Source: Pomacea canaliculata
Taxonomy: Eukaryota > Mollusca > Gastropoda > Architaenioglossa > Ampullariidae
Reading direction: 5' to 3'
Assembly (NCBI RefSeq): GCF_003073045.1
Contig: NC_037593.1
Span: 13,524,735 to 13,588,734, forward strand
DNA length: 64,000 nt
Part shown: positions 29,201-41,216 of the stretch, piece after piece
Layout: each line of letters opens with the position of its first letter
How positions within the stretch are numbered: position 1 is the first letter of the stretch
The notes under the pieces: generated by a model
What the model saw: only the letters and a program-made list of their open reading frames with translations
Told to the model about the DNA's origin: nothing
Database searches by the model: none
Made by a program: the position numbers and the translations under genes

Positions 29201-31200
29201 TTATTGCGAGTTAGAGAATCGTTTTATGTTGCTGAACGCTCCACCATTACATTTCCGTTTGTACTATAATAAGGCCTTTAGAGAGTCGTATTATTGAGAG
29301 GATTAGAACCACAAACAACATGCATCAGGGAAAAACCGTTCAAAAAAGCAAAAGTGTGTGTGGGTATGCGTGTGAGATTGTGCGTGACTGTGTGTGCTTT
29401 ATATAAAGTCAAAGCTTTAAGTCACTAGAAACATGTATTTTACAATTCATAGAGTTTCAACTAGTTGTAGATACCTCCAGGTTTATGTGTCGTAATTTAG
29501 TCCGAAGAGCCTTAAGGCTACACTAGGGTACATGCATGGACGATTTTCTACAGTTAGGTGGACATCAAAGCAAGCTGTACATCAAGCGCCGCCAATACTT
29601 CATGGATTGTTATGTCCACAGAAGCCTTGCGCTAATGGCGGATACCAGGACCGAGGCTTTTGTCACTGTAAAGACGGATTCACTGGACAGAGCTGTGAAC
29701 TTAAGAATCCAGGTACGATTTTAGGTTTGTAAATTTGTGTGTCAGTGACGTTTGAAATGTGTGATGTTGATGACATGATCTCGTGACCCTACACGAAAAT
29801 TTCATGATAATGTTTGTTTTCAGACGAATGCAAAAGTCGCTGGGCAGAGATTTTCTCTACCAACGGTTCACAAGTGTCCGGAAATAAAACTTTATTTAAA
29901 GTCAATATAGTCCCTTCCGGCAGAGGATCCATCGCTAAGGTGAAAATTCAGGAAGCTGACCAAGACATTATTCTCCAAGGCACAGTTATCGTACAGAATA
30001 CAAGGACAAACTTCTCCATTCAAACTAGCTCTACTATGATGAAACAGGACTGGAACCACTTTGCAAACGTCCCAACGCGACTGTTTCGCTTCATCAATCA
30101 AGATGGGTGGGTTCAAGTGTTGCAAGAAGACACTGGTAACATTCGTGTACAAATGAGAGCCATTACATGGTATGCGCGAATGCCTCACTATCTTCTCAAC
30201 ATAAGCAACACTCCTACTGGCAATCTTTTTCAAACTGTGTCTGATGGCAAGGAACTGTTGACATTTTCGGCGCTGAAGTTCAACCAGACGTCGCTTGATG
30301 TCGTAGGCCATTGGTTTGAAGTTTTCATTAATTCCTACGAAACTCTTGATTATATCACTCCGACAAACTGGTATCATTGTACGGCCAAGGCTTCTAGCCG
30401 TGAAGAAGGAGTTCAGATATACATTTCGAGTGAAACATTCTGTGGGCGCTCTACAGGGGTAAGTCCAGAAATTTTTTACGTTGATTCTTGTTGGACAAAA
30501 GCAAGCCAAGAAAGGACTGGACACGAAAACAGCGTTGGCTATCTTATCGGAGCAGTCCTCAGTGGTCATCGCACTCGCGTCATTGTCAACGACATGGCTC
30601 TCAACGTGGACCAGGTTCTCGTCGTCGATAACACGGTTTTCTTTGACGCGGGGTATTTCTTAGAGCCAGGGGACAGCAGTCAGCCTCTAACGAACCCCAG
30701 GTCTGCCCGCCTGGTGGTGGCCAGCGATGGGCGAGTCGTGTCATGTAGTCGGCGTTTACTGTCTACCTGGGACATGATGAAATCTTCTTACAATGCCAGC
30801 TTCCTCACCTGGTTCGTCCACACACGTCAGTGGTCACGTGTTTTCACCGTCACGACACAAGGGGAAATTCTTCACGGGTCAGAGAGTGCTCTCTTTGATG
30901 CTGTCAGTCGAGGCGCTTCTCTCCAGATTGGCCTCACCCTGGACAACTCTTCCTCTTACAGGTATCTCCTTCTGACTATCCGTTCTATTCAGACAACCTC
31001 CGAGGGTCACGTGGTGGCGGAGCTGGAGGGACTTTCACGTCTTCTGGAAGACCCAGGTGTGGACTGTACCTCCATTGCAATGCTGATGACATCACTGGGT
31101 GAAGTGCGAATATATAATTATTGGCGCCGACATGCTGGAAACCACACTGTGGGTGAGAACATGACGATGGACTGGTTCGTGGAGAGCTATCAGCCCTGAT
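26271..31200 (+). repeat. Tandem duplication unit C (about 4.9 kb, 3' flank largely missing)
   Basis: Third direct copy. The 5' flank, introns and coding exons follow B and A, but homology fades shortly after the stop codon at 31199. Most of the 2.3-kb 3' block of A and B is absent; only a short patch near 31330-31385 (gacgggatgtgcgatgaggc) recalls it (17.34 kb in A). The array therefore ends here by truncation. Confidence 0.8.
28779..31199 (+). CDS. Secreted PAN/apple-like + EGF-like + four-module protein, copy C
   Basis: Third tandem paralogue, 613 aa. Coding exons are 28779-29153, 29622-29712 and 29824-31199 (TGA). The probable leader exon ends at 28271, with an acceptor at 28724 (tttttcag). 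Its module 1 start is two residues shorter than B (STNGSQVSGNKTL). The module 2 variable window (about 30.31-30.48 kb) is its own: FEVFINSYETLDYI, then SSREEGVQIYISSETF and an extra Cys (FCGRS) not present in A or B. The C-terminal half matches A and B almost base for base. It is intact over its whole length. Confidence 0.85.
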
Positions 31201-33960
31201 TCTCTTACTTTCGTTCTTTTATCTCTTTGTCTTTTACTCATCCTTCCCTCTTTTCACATTTTCACGTTTTTTTTTTTGTTTTTTTTCCTTTTTTATTCTT
31301 GTGTGGTCGTATGTTATGCTATGATATGTTAATTAAAGTTATTTGTAATTGAAAGACGGGATGTGCGATGAGGCAATATTCCTCTATCATACAGGACTTG
31401 TGCGAGGGATGTTCTACTTCCGCCGGGACTTTTATACTTCGCGAGCTTTCGGCGAGTGCAGACTATGCGGACTCGATAGAGTGAGTCCTCGGGGTGTTTG
31501 CACATTTTTCTTTTAATTCTTCCCCTCCTAGTTTTCCCAGGATGGAGAGGAGAAACAAGACGATGAAAGCTCCACCGAGTAATCCACTAGCTTTGTGACT
31601 TTCGAGTGATCATGCTGTATCACTGTGGGCTTGGCTTTTGGGTGTTGACAGTTTGCAAGATCTGAAAGAAATTTATGGCAGTGATGCTCCATATGAAACT
31701 GTTACAGACTGGTTTCGGCGATTTGTCAGGTGCGAGAGTGTTAACCAAGGCCAGACAATTCCGACAAAGGGTCTTGTACTTGTGTGATGAGTTAAGGGAG
31801 AGAATGCTGATTCAAATGATAGACAACATGTCCGGCTTTGCGCGATCGTCGTGTGCGTGACCAAGGCTTAAACAAAAGCCATTTCGGGTATCAGCGAGAA
31901 GTTTTGAAAGAAAATCGGTGAGGGCAGATGTGAAAAATGAAATTAAAATAAATATTTTTCAACAAAACACATTTGAGCATTATGCATATTAAAGTATCCA
32001 AATTTGTACTCTCAAATTTGACCAGATCTACGTCCCCCCAAATCGGTTTTTTTTTTTCTCGCGCCCACAGGCTGAAGGCGGAACGGAATGAGAAAGATAT
32101 CTTGAAATAGTCTACCATGACTTTGCAATGAACACTTTATATAAAAATGCGTCTCACTTCTACATCTTTTTTCTGGGCAATTCAGTGTAGTATGCATCAG
32201 TGACTCGGTAAACATCGTGGAGGGGTTTGGATGACTGGATTTGCTTCTATCATTAGGTGCGAACAAAGCGGACAATGTTCTGTTGTCCTGTTGTTCTCAC
32301 AGACCTTTACTAGGGAGCTTTTGTGGACATGATACGACTTGTAAATATTAAGGAGGCGAACCATGGGCAAGACAATGTCTTCTTTGTAAACTTACAAAGT
32401 CGATGAATTTTCTTTCCCAGAGTCCGAAACGTTTGAGGACAGCCTTGATGTTTTAGTGGTCAGAGAAACACATCATACAAAAAGTTGGCTAAGCGAACGA
32501 GGCTCTATTTTATCGGCAGATCGCTTTAAAAGCGCCTTTCTGGACTAAAATATTGCCAGAGGCACAAGTAAACAAGAAAACTATTTGTAATTCTTCGCGA
32601 ATGCACGAACTTTCAAGAGCTTTCAAGATTTTTCTCAATCCTGCCGTCGCACTCGCATTAAGGAGCTCTTTGCTCGCATCGTCATGGATGACATGGATTT
32701 TAACACAGTAGGAATACAACAGTAGGATGGATACGTTATGTTGTGAATACTTCGTCAAATAAAAATAAAATTCTTTACGAGCGTTCGGCATTGACGGATT
32801 GTAAAAGGAATAGAGGAATGTGCTTCAATTAATGTGCATATTTTTTGTTTCAACCTCGGGCTGCGCAATTAGAGCCATCAACTCAGTGCAATTTGCATGT
32901 CTTGCGCTTCTCGTCAACGAATATGTAGAGAACACTCAGTAAAGGGATTTCTTTTGTACACAGTTCTCAGAAAATTGACTGTCGTCAAGGGAGACGTGCC
33001 AGCGATGTAAATATATAGATCACCAGCAAGCAAACACGTAAATGTTTAATAGGTTTAAACGGGTAGAACGCTCGACTGTACGCTTTCGGAGTTAGCTGGA
33101 CAAAAATTCGCGTATCTTAAATGTATGTCGCGTATGTCTAAATTCTCATTTTCTAATAGTGAACATGTTAAGCAGGCAAAAGGGGAACATCATATAATGT
33201 ACAAAGACTCACTTCTATGTGCGGACAAGCGGCGAGAAAGCACGCAGATGTTCTCAAATTTCTGGTCCTGTCAACATTCCTTAAGTTTCTGTTCACTCCG
33301 AGACTACGCTTTTGTATCTTCTCTTCTCATAAAAGTGTCTCTAAATTTCGATGTCTACCAAGCACAACTGAAACTTTAATATGTGAAATAAAGGATAATA
33401 AAGCTTTCACAACCGGCATACTTTTATTATTTATACCTTCTTACTTTTAAAGTCATCGTACCGAAGCAAACAATTCGTGAAAAATTCAGAAACAAAGGAA
33501 ACACGTGGACAATTCAAAGTTTAAAAATATTTTGTTGATAAAAAAAGCTCATGCAACAACTTCTCCGAAAGTATTCATTTTTTTCTTTTTTTACTAACTT
33601 TGAAACTTCAAGACTGGTGATTTTTAAAAAAAAATACTTCAGCCAGTAACAGGGACTGATAACAGGATGCATCTTAACAGGTGAACAATTTCAAAATACA
33701 GAGGTAGGGAAAAGGGCATTAATTGTGATGAGGCTTCCGTGAGATGCCCTGTTCAGTCTAGCCAATAAGCCCATTAATTGTTGTGATTACGAGTCTTTTT
33801 TTCATTGTATCTATTCTCGTGTTTAGTGGCTACTTAGAGTCAGGCGTCTCTGAAGATGGCGACCTGGTAAATGCGGTTTGTGCCGCGATATCATGTCTGT
33901 CACAATTCTGACAATTTAATGTCACAACCACTGACATCGGACTGCACACCGCCTGTGACG
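31201..33960. other. Spacer after the tandem array
   Basis: No intact gene. It contains the possible mariner-like relic at about 31.65-31.86 kb (own entry), T-rich runs and otherwise unremarkable AT-rich sequence. I find no EGF or large-exon remnants of the family here. Confidence 0.45.
31651..31860 (+). mobile_element. Possible relic of a mariner-like transposase N-terminus
   Basis: One frame reads LQDLKEIYGSDAPYETVTDW then FRRFVRCESVNQG. This resembles the helix-turn-helix region of mariner transposases (LQ..YG.dA....tV..W..RF..G..sv.D). A second frame nearby reads ELRERMLIQMIDN, which could be the next helix. No DDE catalytic region or terminal repeat is visible, so this is a weak call. 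Confidence 0.3.
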
Positions 33961-33961
33961 C

Positions 33962-34169
33962 TGCTGGTGTTCAGTGCAGGGTGACGTCGGAGCTTGTGAC
34001 GACATAATTTTGTCTGAACACATGGCCTACGCTAGAGTTGTCGTCATTTGTCCAGCCAGGAACAAGAGTACATGTCTGGCGTCATGCCTTCGTCATAGAG
34101 TGTGTAGCTACCCGGCCTCTGACGTCAACAGACCAGCTGTGAGGTCAATTGTGTCGTTTTGTCATCATG
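33962..34169 (+). pseudogene. Decayed solo first exon of the PAN/EGF family between copies C and D
   Basis: The frame MQGDVGACDDIILSEHMAYA, then RNKSTCLASCLRHRVCSYPAS, matches the mature part of exon 1 (SDVRRCDDPSLPEHFAYA, SKSLCLASCFRHSLCSH). The region after the fourth Cys is shortened and the fifth Cys is gone. The signal-peptide part is lost. The exon end (catcatg, then gtaagg at 34170) is still preserved. No EGF or large exon follows before copy D, so this is a relic rather than a gene. Confidence 0.8.
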
Positions 34170-36085
34170 GTAAGGAGTAACTATTCAAGATTAAGCTATT
34201 CTGCTTAAAATAAATGATAATTATAATGCAAAGCGGGATTGCGGGATTTATTATTATTCTCACAGCTCCATTTACCCACAACCACCACAACAACTTTATG
34301 CTAAAATAAAAACCATGAAGGATAATTATAAATATTGATGTTGTTGCTATTGTTGTATATCTTGTAGTACTAGTGATGTAATTTCAATCATAATTATTTC
34401 TGTGAAGTACTTGGTGTCAGAAACATGTCTTTAAAAGCGCAAATGCCACAACTTGTTTTCTTTATGTAATTTGTACTAAAAACACAAGTTCTGACTACCA
34501 GGTGATTAATAATTGAGCCTCTCATTCCTAGCTGACATGTATCTTTTTTCCATCTCAGTCTTACATACTTTGATAGATGGATGCCCTCTGGATGACATCC
34601 AATTGCAATTCTTAGCTGTTATTGCTTTAATTTATGATGATAATGTTGTTATGGTATATTTTACAAAATTGTATTAACTTACCATTTAAGTTTATAAATA
34701 GGATGTTTACTTTTGCTATTGTTGCTCGTTTCTCTCCTCTAAATGCGCTTAGGCCTAAACAATAAAAAGTTCGATTTCAAGTTGCTCCTCTCCGATGTAG
34801 TCTCGACACGCATCTTGATCATAGGTGTATTCCCTTTTTCTTAACTCACAAATAATAAAACTTTAATGAATACTTTTCATCGAGTTTTTTTCTTGTTCTT
34901 GTGTCTGTGTGAGGTCTTGAGTTTTAGATATCTGTCCTTTTTCGGTCGCGAAAACTTTCTGTTAACTTCACTCACGACCTACTTGCCACCATCTGAGAGA
35001 ATACCGTTAGCAGGGACTCTCTGTAAATTATGGGATAAGAAGTTTGGATAGCTCTATCTAGAGGTTGCAAATACGTCATTCAACCGTTACCTGCGAAAAC
35101 CAAATTAGTCTAGCCACACACCATAAACACACATCTTTTGTCATTCCAAGACCTGACGGTTCGACAGATAATTCTTGACAAACATCATCTAGTTTGCGTT
35201 CTCAGTGTGGCCAGCAACGAGTTCGCGCTCAAGTGTTTGGAAATGGCTGAACGGTTGGAGGCTCTTGACATTTCTAGACACTCCCACACTGAGCACCTCC
35301 AGAACTTTGTTTCTTCTTGGCTCACAAACTGCCTATAAATTTCTGAGAACGAGCAGGTTTGGCAGACATGTTCTGCGTGAAGAAAAAGAAGAAATGTCAT
35401 ACAGTCTTCCAGTTTATTAATTATTAAAAGTGTGCGGACTGGAAAGCTGCTGCGTCTGAACAATAAGGCTTTAAATAAAGAAACCCTACGAAATAGAGAA
35501 CTCCGACAGCACAAGAAGAAAAATCGCAATGCTTTGGTAATGAAAAGATCGCGAGAAACGAAGCACAAAAGTTTTAAAATGCCTTTTTGTTTTGTTCATT
35601 TGTTTGTATCTCAGTGATCAATGCTTCACCCAAGTACAATGGAAATGCTCTGGCACCCAAGGAACAAGTTGGTAAGTGCGTTAAAACGTTAAAACGCGCA
35701 GTTAACCAATCACAAAACCGTTCACAAATCTTAAGCTCAGCGAGTCGGTGTCATTTGAGAGGCAAGAACAGAGAAAAGTCATTTCAAATACGAAGTCTGA
35801 AAGGATGACGATTTACACAAAGCGAGTGGTACAAGTGTGTAAAACCGATTTATAGCCATTGTATTCAGCAATGTTCACAGATTTTTGTGCTCAACCAGGT
35901 GTGCGGTGTCCGATGAGACATAGCATCCACATTGGACTATAGCCTGCAAATAAAAATCGAAAACATCGAAAGGTAAGTCAACAATCGTGTCGGATTTCGG
36001 AGAGGAACCGGAATGAATACACTTCGTTAAGACAATCTGACATTTTCGTTTTTATTCAACTCACGAGTTTTCTATGTTTATGTAG
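34170..36085. other. Spacer and promoter side of copy D
   Basis: AT-rich with no recognised gene. The only functional signal I see is a donor AAAG|GTAAGT after 35972, which fits the end of a non-coding leader exon for copy D, with an acceptor TAG at 36083-36085 eleven bases before its ATG region. Confidence 0.45.
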
Positions 36086-36094
36086 AGTGTAAAC

Positions 36095-38661
36095 ATGGAA
36101 ACGCGCCCTTTTCTGATGATGTTGACCCTCGTCCTGCACACCAAATGTGCTCTTGGTGACGTTTTGCCGGTGCACAGTGACGTTCGAAAGTGTGACGACC
36201 CGTCTCTACCTGAACACTTCGCCTACGCTAGAGTAGTTGACGTTCATCCCGTCAGGAGCAAGAGTTCGTGTCTGGCGTCATGCTTTCGTCACAGCCTGTG
36301 CAGCCACGCAGCCTACACTGCGACCTCTGACGTCAGCCGTGCGTCATGCGTTCTGTTCGGAGGGCAGATGATGAGAACGCGACGTACAACGGGCCAGCTG
36401 GGAGGTGACTCATGTCGCTTCCTGATCATGGTAAGAGTTCTCGAAGGAGGAACCTGTGTAGTATACGTTAAATTATATTCAGGGTTATCCATCATCAAAG
36501 ATCTCTTCTTTGTTTGTTTGTTTGTTTGTTTGTTTGTTTGTTTGTTTGTTTGTTTGTTTTTTGCGTCCCTCAAAGTCAAACACCAGGACGAGAGGGTCTT
36601 ACACAAAAGGGACATAGTATGAGTCTTCTGGTTATGAATACAGCGGTTCTTGCAAATATTGCTTTTTCTTACTACCAACGCGTGTGTGTGTGTGTGAGAG
36701 AGGGAGAGAGAAAAAGGAAAGAGAGATAGAGCATATGTATGCATGCATGTGTACATGTCCTTGCGTGCATCAGTGTCTATGTTGATAGAAGTGGGGGATA
36801 CCCCGAAACAGCAGGTAAGCCTGTCTAAAGGACAAGGAGCCGACCCTGTAAACAGATGCCGGATGCACACACAAAAACAAAAAAACTTGCCAGAGATGGT
36901 ATCTGAACTCGGGACAGCCAATCAACACCTAGCGGTTGTATCACTGGATCTTGCAAAGAAAGAGAATAGAGATGGATGAATGGAGAGGAGAGTTATTCCA
37001 GTGTAAATATTATTTTGTTTTAAATTTTGTTTTGCAGAAATCTTGCAATAACGGTGGTTCCTTCGATCGTGGTTTTTGCTCCTGTCCAGAAACAGCCACT
37101 GGTCAGCGCTGTGAGATTGAAAATTCAGGTGCGTTTCATGTATGGTTGCGTGTTTGTGTGAGTATCAGTAGGTATTGATGCGAGTATTTTTTGCACAGTA
37201 ATTCACAAAATTAACTTGAAGACCATTTTAACAGCAATTTGAACTGTCTCTACAGCGGATTGCTTGAATCGATGGAAAGAGATGTACGCTACCAACACCG
37301 CGGGTGTCCTCGTATCAGGAGAAAAGTCGATTTTGAGAAACATCAGCTCCACACTGGTAGGATCCTACGCCAAGGTGAGCATTGAACAGGGCGGCACATA
37401 CCTACTACTCCAAGGCAAAGGCATTTACACGTTTGGAAGTTCCACGTTCTCTCTACAGCTCAGCTCGACCTTTACCAAACAGGCTTGGAACCAGTTCGAA
37501 GAACTCCCTTCTAGACAGTTTCGCTACGTCAGCGAGAACGGACGCGTACAAACGTTAAACGAAGGCAATGGCAGTGTTACCGTCCAACAGACGGCCACTA
37601 CGTGGTACGCACGTGTTCCTCACGTGCGTCGTGTTATCTATACCTTTGACTCCTCGGGGAAACCTGTTGGAACGCCAATAGCCGATCTTTTTAAGGCAGT
37701 GAAGGATGGAAAGGAAATAATAGGTTATTCAGGTCTTAGGTTCAACGTCACATCGCAACAAGCTGTTGCGAATCAATTCGAGCATGATGTTGGATCGTAT
37801 CCAGATCAGACATTTTTCACTCCTTGCTATTGGTACAATAACAAAATCAGCACTTCTGGCAGTATGGAAGTATTCAGAGTTTATATTGTAGATGAAAAAC
37901 TTTATTTTAGAAGTGCAATTGTTTATGGAGAATCTTTTCAAGTTGACTCGTGCTGGACAAAGGCCACGCAAGATCGGACTGGCAAAGAAAACAGCGTTGG
38001 ATATCTCATCGGAGCGATTCTTAGTGGCCACCGCACCCGCATCGTCGTCGATGACTTGGCTTTAAACGTTGAGCAAGTGTTCGTCGTCGATGACACTGTT
38101 TTCTTTGACGCCGGATCCTTCATGCAGCCTGCGGACAGCAGTACGTTAGACAGCAGCGCCACTTCCGCCCGCCTGGTGGTGGCCAGCGATGGGCGAGTCG
38201 TGTCATGTAGTCGGCGTTTACTGCCTACCTGGGACATGAGAAAATCCTCCTACAATGCCAGCTTCCTCAGCTGGTTCGTCCACACACGTCAATGGTCACG
38301 TGTTTTCACCGTCACGACACAAGGGGAAATTCTTAACGGGTCAGAAAATGCTCTCTTTGATGCTGTCAGCAGAGGTGCCTCTCTCCAGATTGGCCTCACC
38401 CTAGAGAACTCCTCCTCTTACAGATATCTCCTTCTTACCATCCATTCTCTTCAGTTAACGTATAACGGTCACGTGGTAGCAGAAGCGCTGGGACTCTCAC
38501 GTCTGCTGGAGGTGCCGGATGTGGATTGCGTCTCTTTAGCGGTGCTGGTGACGTCACAGGGAGAGGTGCGTATGTACAGTTACTTTCGCCGAGTGGCTGG
38601 TAACCACACTGAGGGTCTGAACATGACGATTGACTGGTTCGTCGACAGTTATCAGCCTTGA
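36095..38661 (+). CDS. Secreted PAN/apple-like + EGF-like + four-module protein, copy D (diverged paralogue)
   Basis: 610 aa. Coding exons are 36095-36430, 37038-37128 and 37256-38661 (TGA), with phases 0 and 1 as in A-C. A leader exon probably ends at 35972. The signal peptide is unrelated to A-C (METRPFLMMLTLVLHTKCAL), yet from GDVL onward the six-Cys domain is almost base-identical to copy C. The EGF exon is diverged: KSCNNGGSFDRGFCSCPETA then TGQRC. Modules 1 and 2 in the large exon are strongly diverged (module 2 starts YTFDSSGKPVG). From about 38168 to 38440 the DNA again matches A-C nearly exactly (RLVVASDGRVVSCSRRLL). Module 4 then diverges in part. This alternation points to gene conversion from the array. 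Intron 1 contains a (TTTG)n run and a possible SINE fragment. Confidence 0.85.
36508..36558. repeat. (TTTG)n microsatellite, intron 1 of copy D
   Basis: About twelve TTTG units, 80 bp after the first-exon donor. A mixed GT/GA run follows at about 36681-36735. Confidence 0.9.
36790..36965 (-). repeat. Possible tRNA-derived SINE fragment, minus strand
   Basis: On the minus strand the segment reads a box-A-like stretch near 36950 and a box-B-like stretch (GAGTTCAGATACC) near 36905, followed by a GC-rich body with TACCCCGAAACAGC-type motifs on the plus strand. A related GC-rich body with a similar end (gtcccgagaagagatctgaa) lies at 40490-40570. The Pol III boxes are degenerate, so this remains tentative. 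Confidence 0.3.
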
Positions 38662-41216
38662 TTATATCGCCAAATTGGTCAAAGTTAATCCCGCAACTAA
38701 ATTAAACTCAGTACTGTTGACAACTAACTACCACTCACTTTTCTATTTAATTGCCAAAAATTCATGTGTAAATGCTAAATAATTTTTAGGATGATACACG
38801 TGGATTAATCGAAATTATATCTACTGCTGCCACTAAAGCGAGAGCTCTATGTTAAGCCAATGAGCAAGCCCACTTTTTTTTTTTTTTACTTATTTGACTA
38901 AAGATGGCACAGACTCCTTCAGAAGCCAGCGTGCTGACCATGTGTTGCCCTTTATTTTTGTTTGGAGAATCTCTGAACAGATCGACAAATCTGATTGATC
39001 AGTGCACTTACCTGTTTTCTCATTTTATAACGAATTAATTATTCTCTAAGTATCTGTTTGCTTCAGTGTACATTCTAGGAATCCTTGATGATCTCCGTTA
39101 TAATCTCGGACTGTGACTTCTTTTATATTTTATCTGTGGGCACCACTGGCAGATGGATCCATAATTCTGCGATAATTTCTCACACAAATTCGCATGTTCT
39201 GATGGTGAAGTTCTGACTACCATGAACATTTCCCTGTTTTTAGTGATCGTTTGGTGAGCATCTAAACTGTCAGTTGATGAAGGTCTTCACCAGTGAAAAC
39301 CATCACTCTTTTTTTTCTCTTTCCATGTTCTTTCTTGAACATATCCATTTTTTCTGATATTTCCTTTAGAATATTCAGCGTTTAGTGTAGTTTGTGACTT
39401 TAACGCACCGTTTTCTCACTTGTTGTCTGCCGCTTTGATAAAAAGTGATATGTGCTTTTTTCTTCTTGTCATCGTATGTTTATTCTTTTTTTCAAAACCC
39501 AGACATGAGATGCTGTATTGAAAAGCGTGTAAAACGTGAAAATTTAATCTCTCAGATTTCGACAATTAGTATCTTATCATAAACCAGAACCTCTTATGTA
39601 AAACTATTTTTGATTGTCTCATTACCCACATGGTAATGTATCATGTATCATCTATTGAAGGGATTAAAATATCTTCATTTGATGAGTCCTAAACTGACAT
39701 TTCTCTATATTTGTACAACACAAAAGCACACCTTCGTGGAAACTGTGTAGAATTATAGAATACATATGAATTGATCAAGTGTATGCATCTTTTCAGTAAT
39801 AAATGCAGGTTGCTGTGCTAATTGTGATTGTTTTGGCGTTTTGTCTCCTTTCTATACAAGTTATTATTTCCTAGCAATACAAATACAAATATCTTTATTT
39901 ATCCCAAAGGGTATTTAGACAGCTTAAATAGTAAAAACTTAGCTCCATCGTATAGCCAGTTACACAAGCACACATTCAAACCCCATCGCACAGATGATAA
40001 GTATCACACCCACATATGCAATAACATTTCACCTCTCTCTCACGCAACACATACAGAGTATCATAAAGTCTTTGTACAAGATATTTCAGACAAACACAAT
40101 GGCATCATCAACACTTCTCTTGGTCATTGCACCTCGTGGTTTTCTAAAATAATTTTTGTTACCTTTTCGTAACCAAGAATGCAAAATGAACTGATCTATA
40201 ACCGCTGATGAAATATGTTTGTCTATTTTTTTATCTTCGCAAACAAAACAAAAAAAACCCCAAAAAATCGAAAAATTGAGCATTCAGTAATGAAGTCCAA
40301 ATAGACTTTCTATGTAAATGGGATAATAATAAGATCCCCTTATATAACTCCTTCTTATCCGGGTTGATATGACAATCTGTTGGCGGTGCTGTAACGCTTC
40401 TCTCTGACTTGTGAGTCCACTTGTGGTTGGTTGGTTGGTTGGTTTCTTTAGCAGGAAAGTGCTTCCACCTTGAGGCGATTTTGCACTATGTGGTTAGGGC
40501 GGGGGAAACCCGCAGAAAACAGCCCTGCCCACAGGCGTCACATACAGTGTCCCGAGAAGAGATCTGAATCCAAATAATAATAATGAAAAAAAAAAAATGT
40601 TGCCACCACAGTCGTGTTTTAAAATTTTAAATTCTGATGAGAGGAAAGTCTAATGAGAAAGATATGGCTTAAAAGTAATGCGCAAACGGAATCAGAGACG
40701 GAATTTGCTTTTACTCCTCTGAAAGGGGAGGCGATTTGAGTTCTTGAAATTTCAAAGACTGTGAAAACTTGTGGATTATCTCCCGGGTACCATATATCCA
40801 CCCCGCAACAATCCATAAGTGTGTCAGAAGTACAAAAATATGCTATATACAATTATGTACATTACATAATATACTGCATGTATATTGTATCTATATGTAC
40901 ATTTAATAATATGTTAATAAACAACTAGGTTTGTGTACGTACACTGTACGTGATTTTCACAAAACGTAACCTATATCGTTGAGGGTTAATGAACGATGCG
41001 CGCAGTCTTCACCATTTAAATCTTGATTACGATAACGATCTCAAAGCATGCGCTTTACCGTTTCTGTACTTCAATTCATCATGTGTGCCTGACCGTTGAA
41101 CCTTTTTGCCTTTCGATGCATCAATTTTCTACGATTTAATCAGTGACGGATTGGAAAAAAAAAAATGATCAAAGAACGGAGATACAGAACAAGGGAGGTT
41201 ACTCATTGTTTTCAAA
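38662..41216. other. Spacer between copy D and ECHDC3
   Basis: AT-rich. It contains a stretch from about 39887 that begins atctttatttatcccaaagg, like the end of some non-LTR-derived repeats; a TTGG run at 40427-40445; and the GC-rich repeat body at 40490-40570. I see no open gene. No 5' regulatory motif for ECHDC3 stands out. Confidence 0.45.
40427..40575. repeat. (TTGG)n run followed by a dispersed-repeat body
   Basis: Four to five TTGG units, then a GC-rich segment with the hairpin GCGGGGGAAACCCGC and an end ggtcccgag-like motif resembling the block at 36790-36965 in copy D. Probably a fragment of the same dispersed repeat family. Confidence 0.35.

Noticed and set aside
29892-30569. A 225-residue open frame on the minus strand
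   Set aside because: It is antisense to exon 3 of copy C, has no homologue of its own, and the equivalent frames in A and B are broken.
34866-35051. A short frame with a signal-peptide-like start (MNTFHRVFFLFLCLCEV...)
   Set aside because: Hydrophobic starts arise often in T-rich DNA; no splice context, homology or family domain follows.
36313-36921. A 202-residue minus-strand frame
   Set aside because: It runs through the (TTTG)n repeat (reading as a KQTN repeat) and is antisense to exon 1 of copy D; low-complexity artefact.
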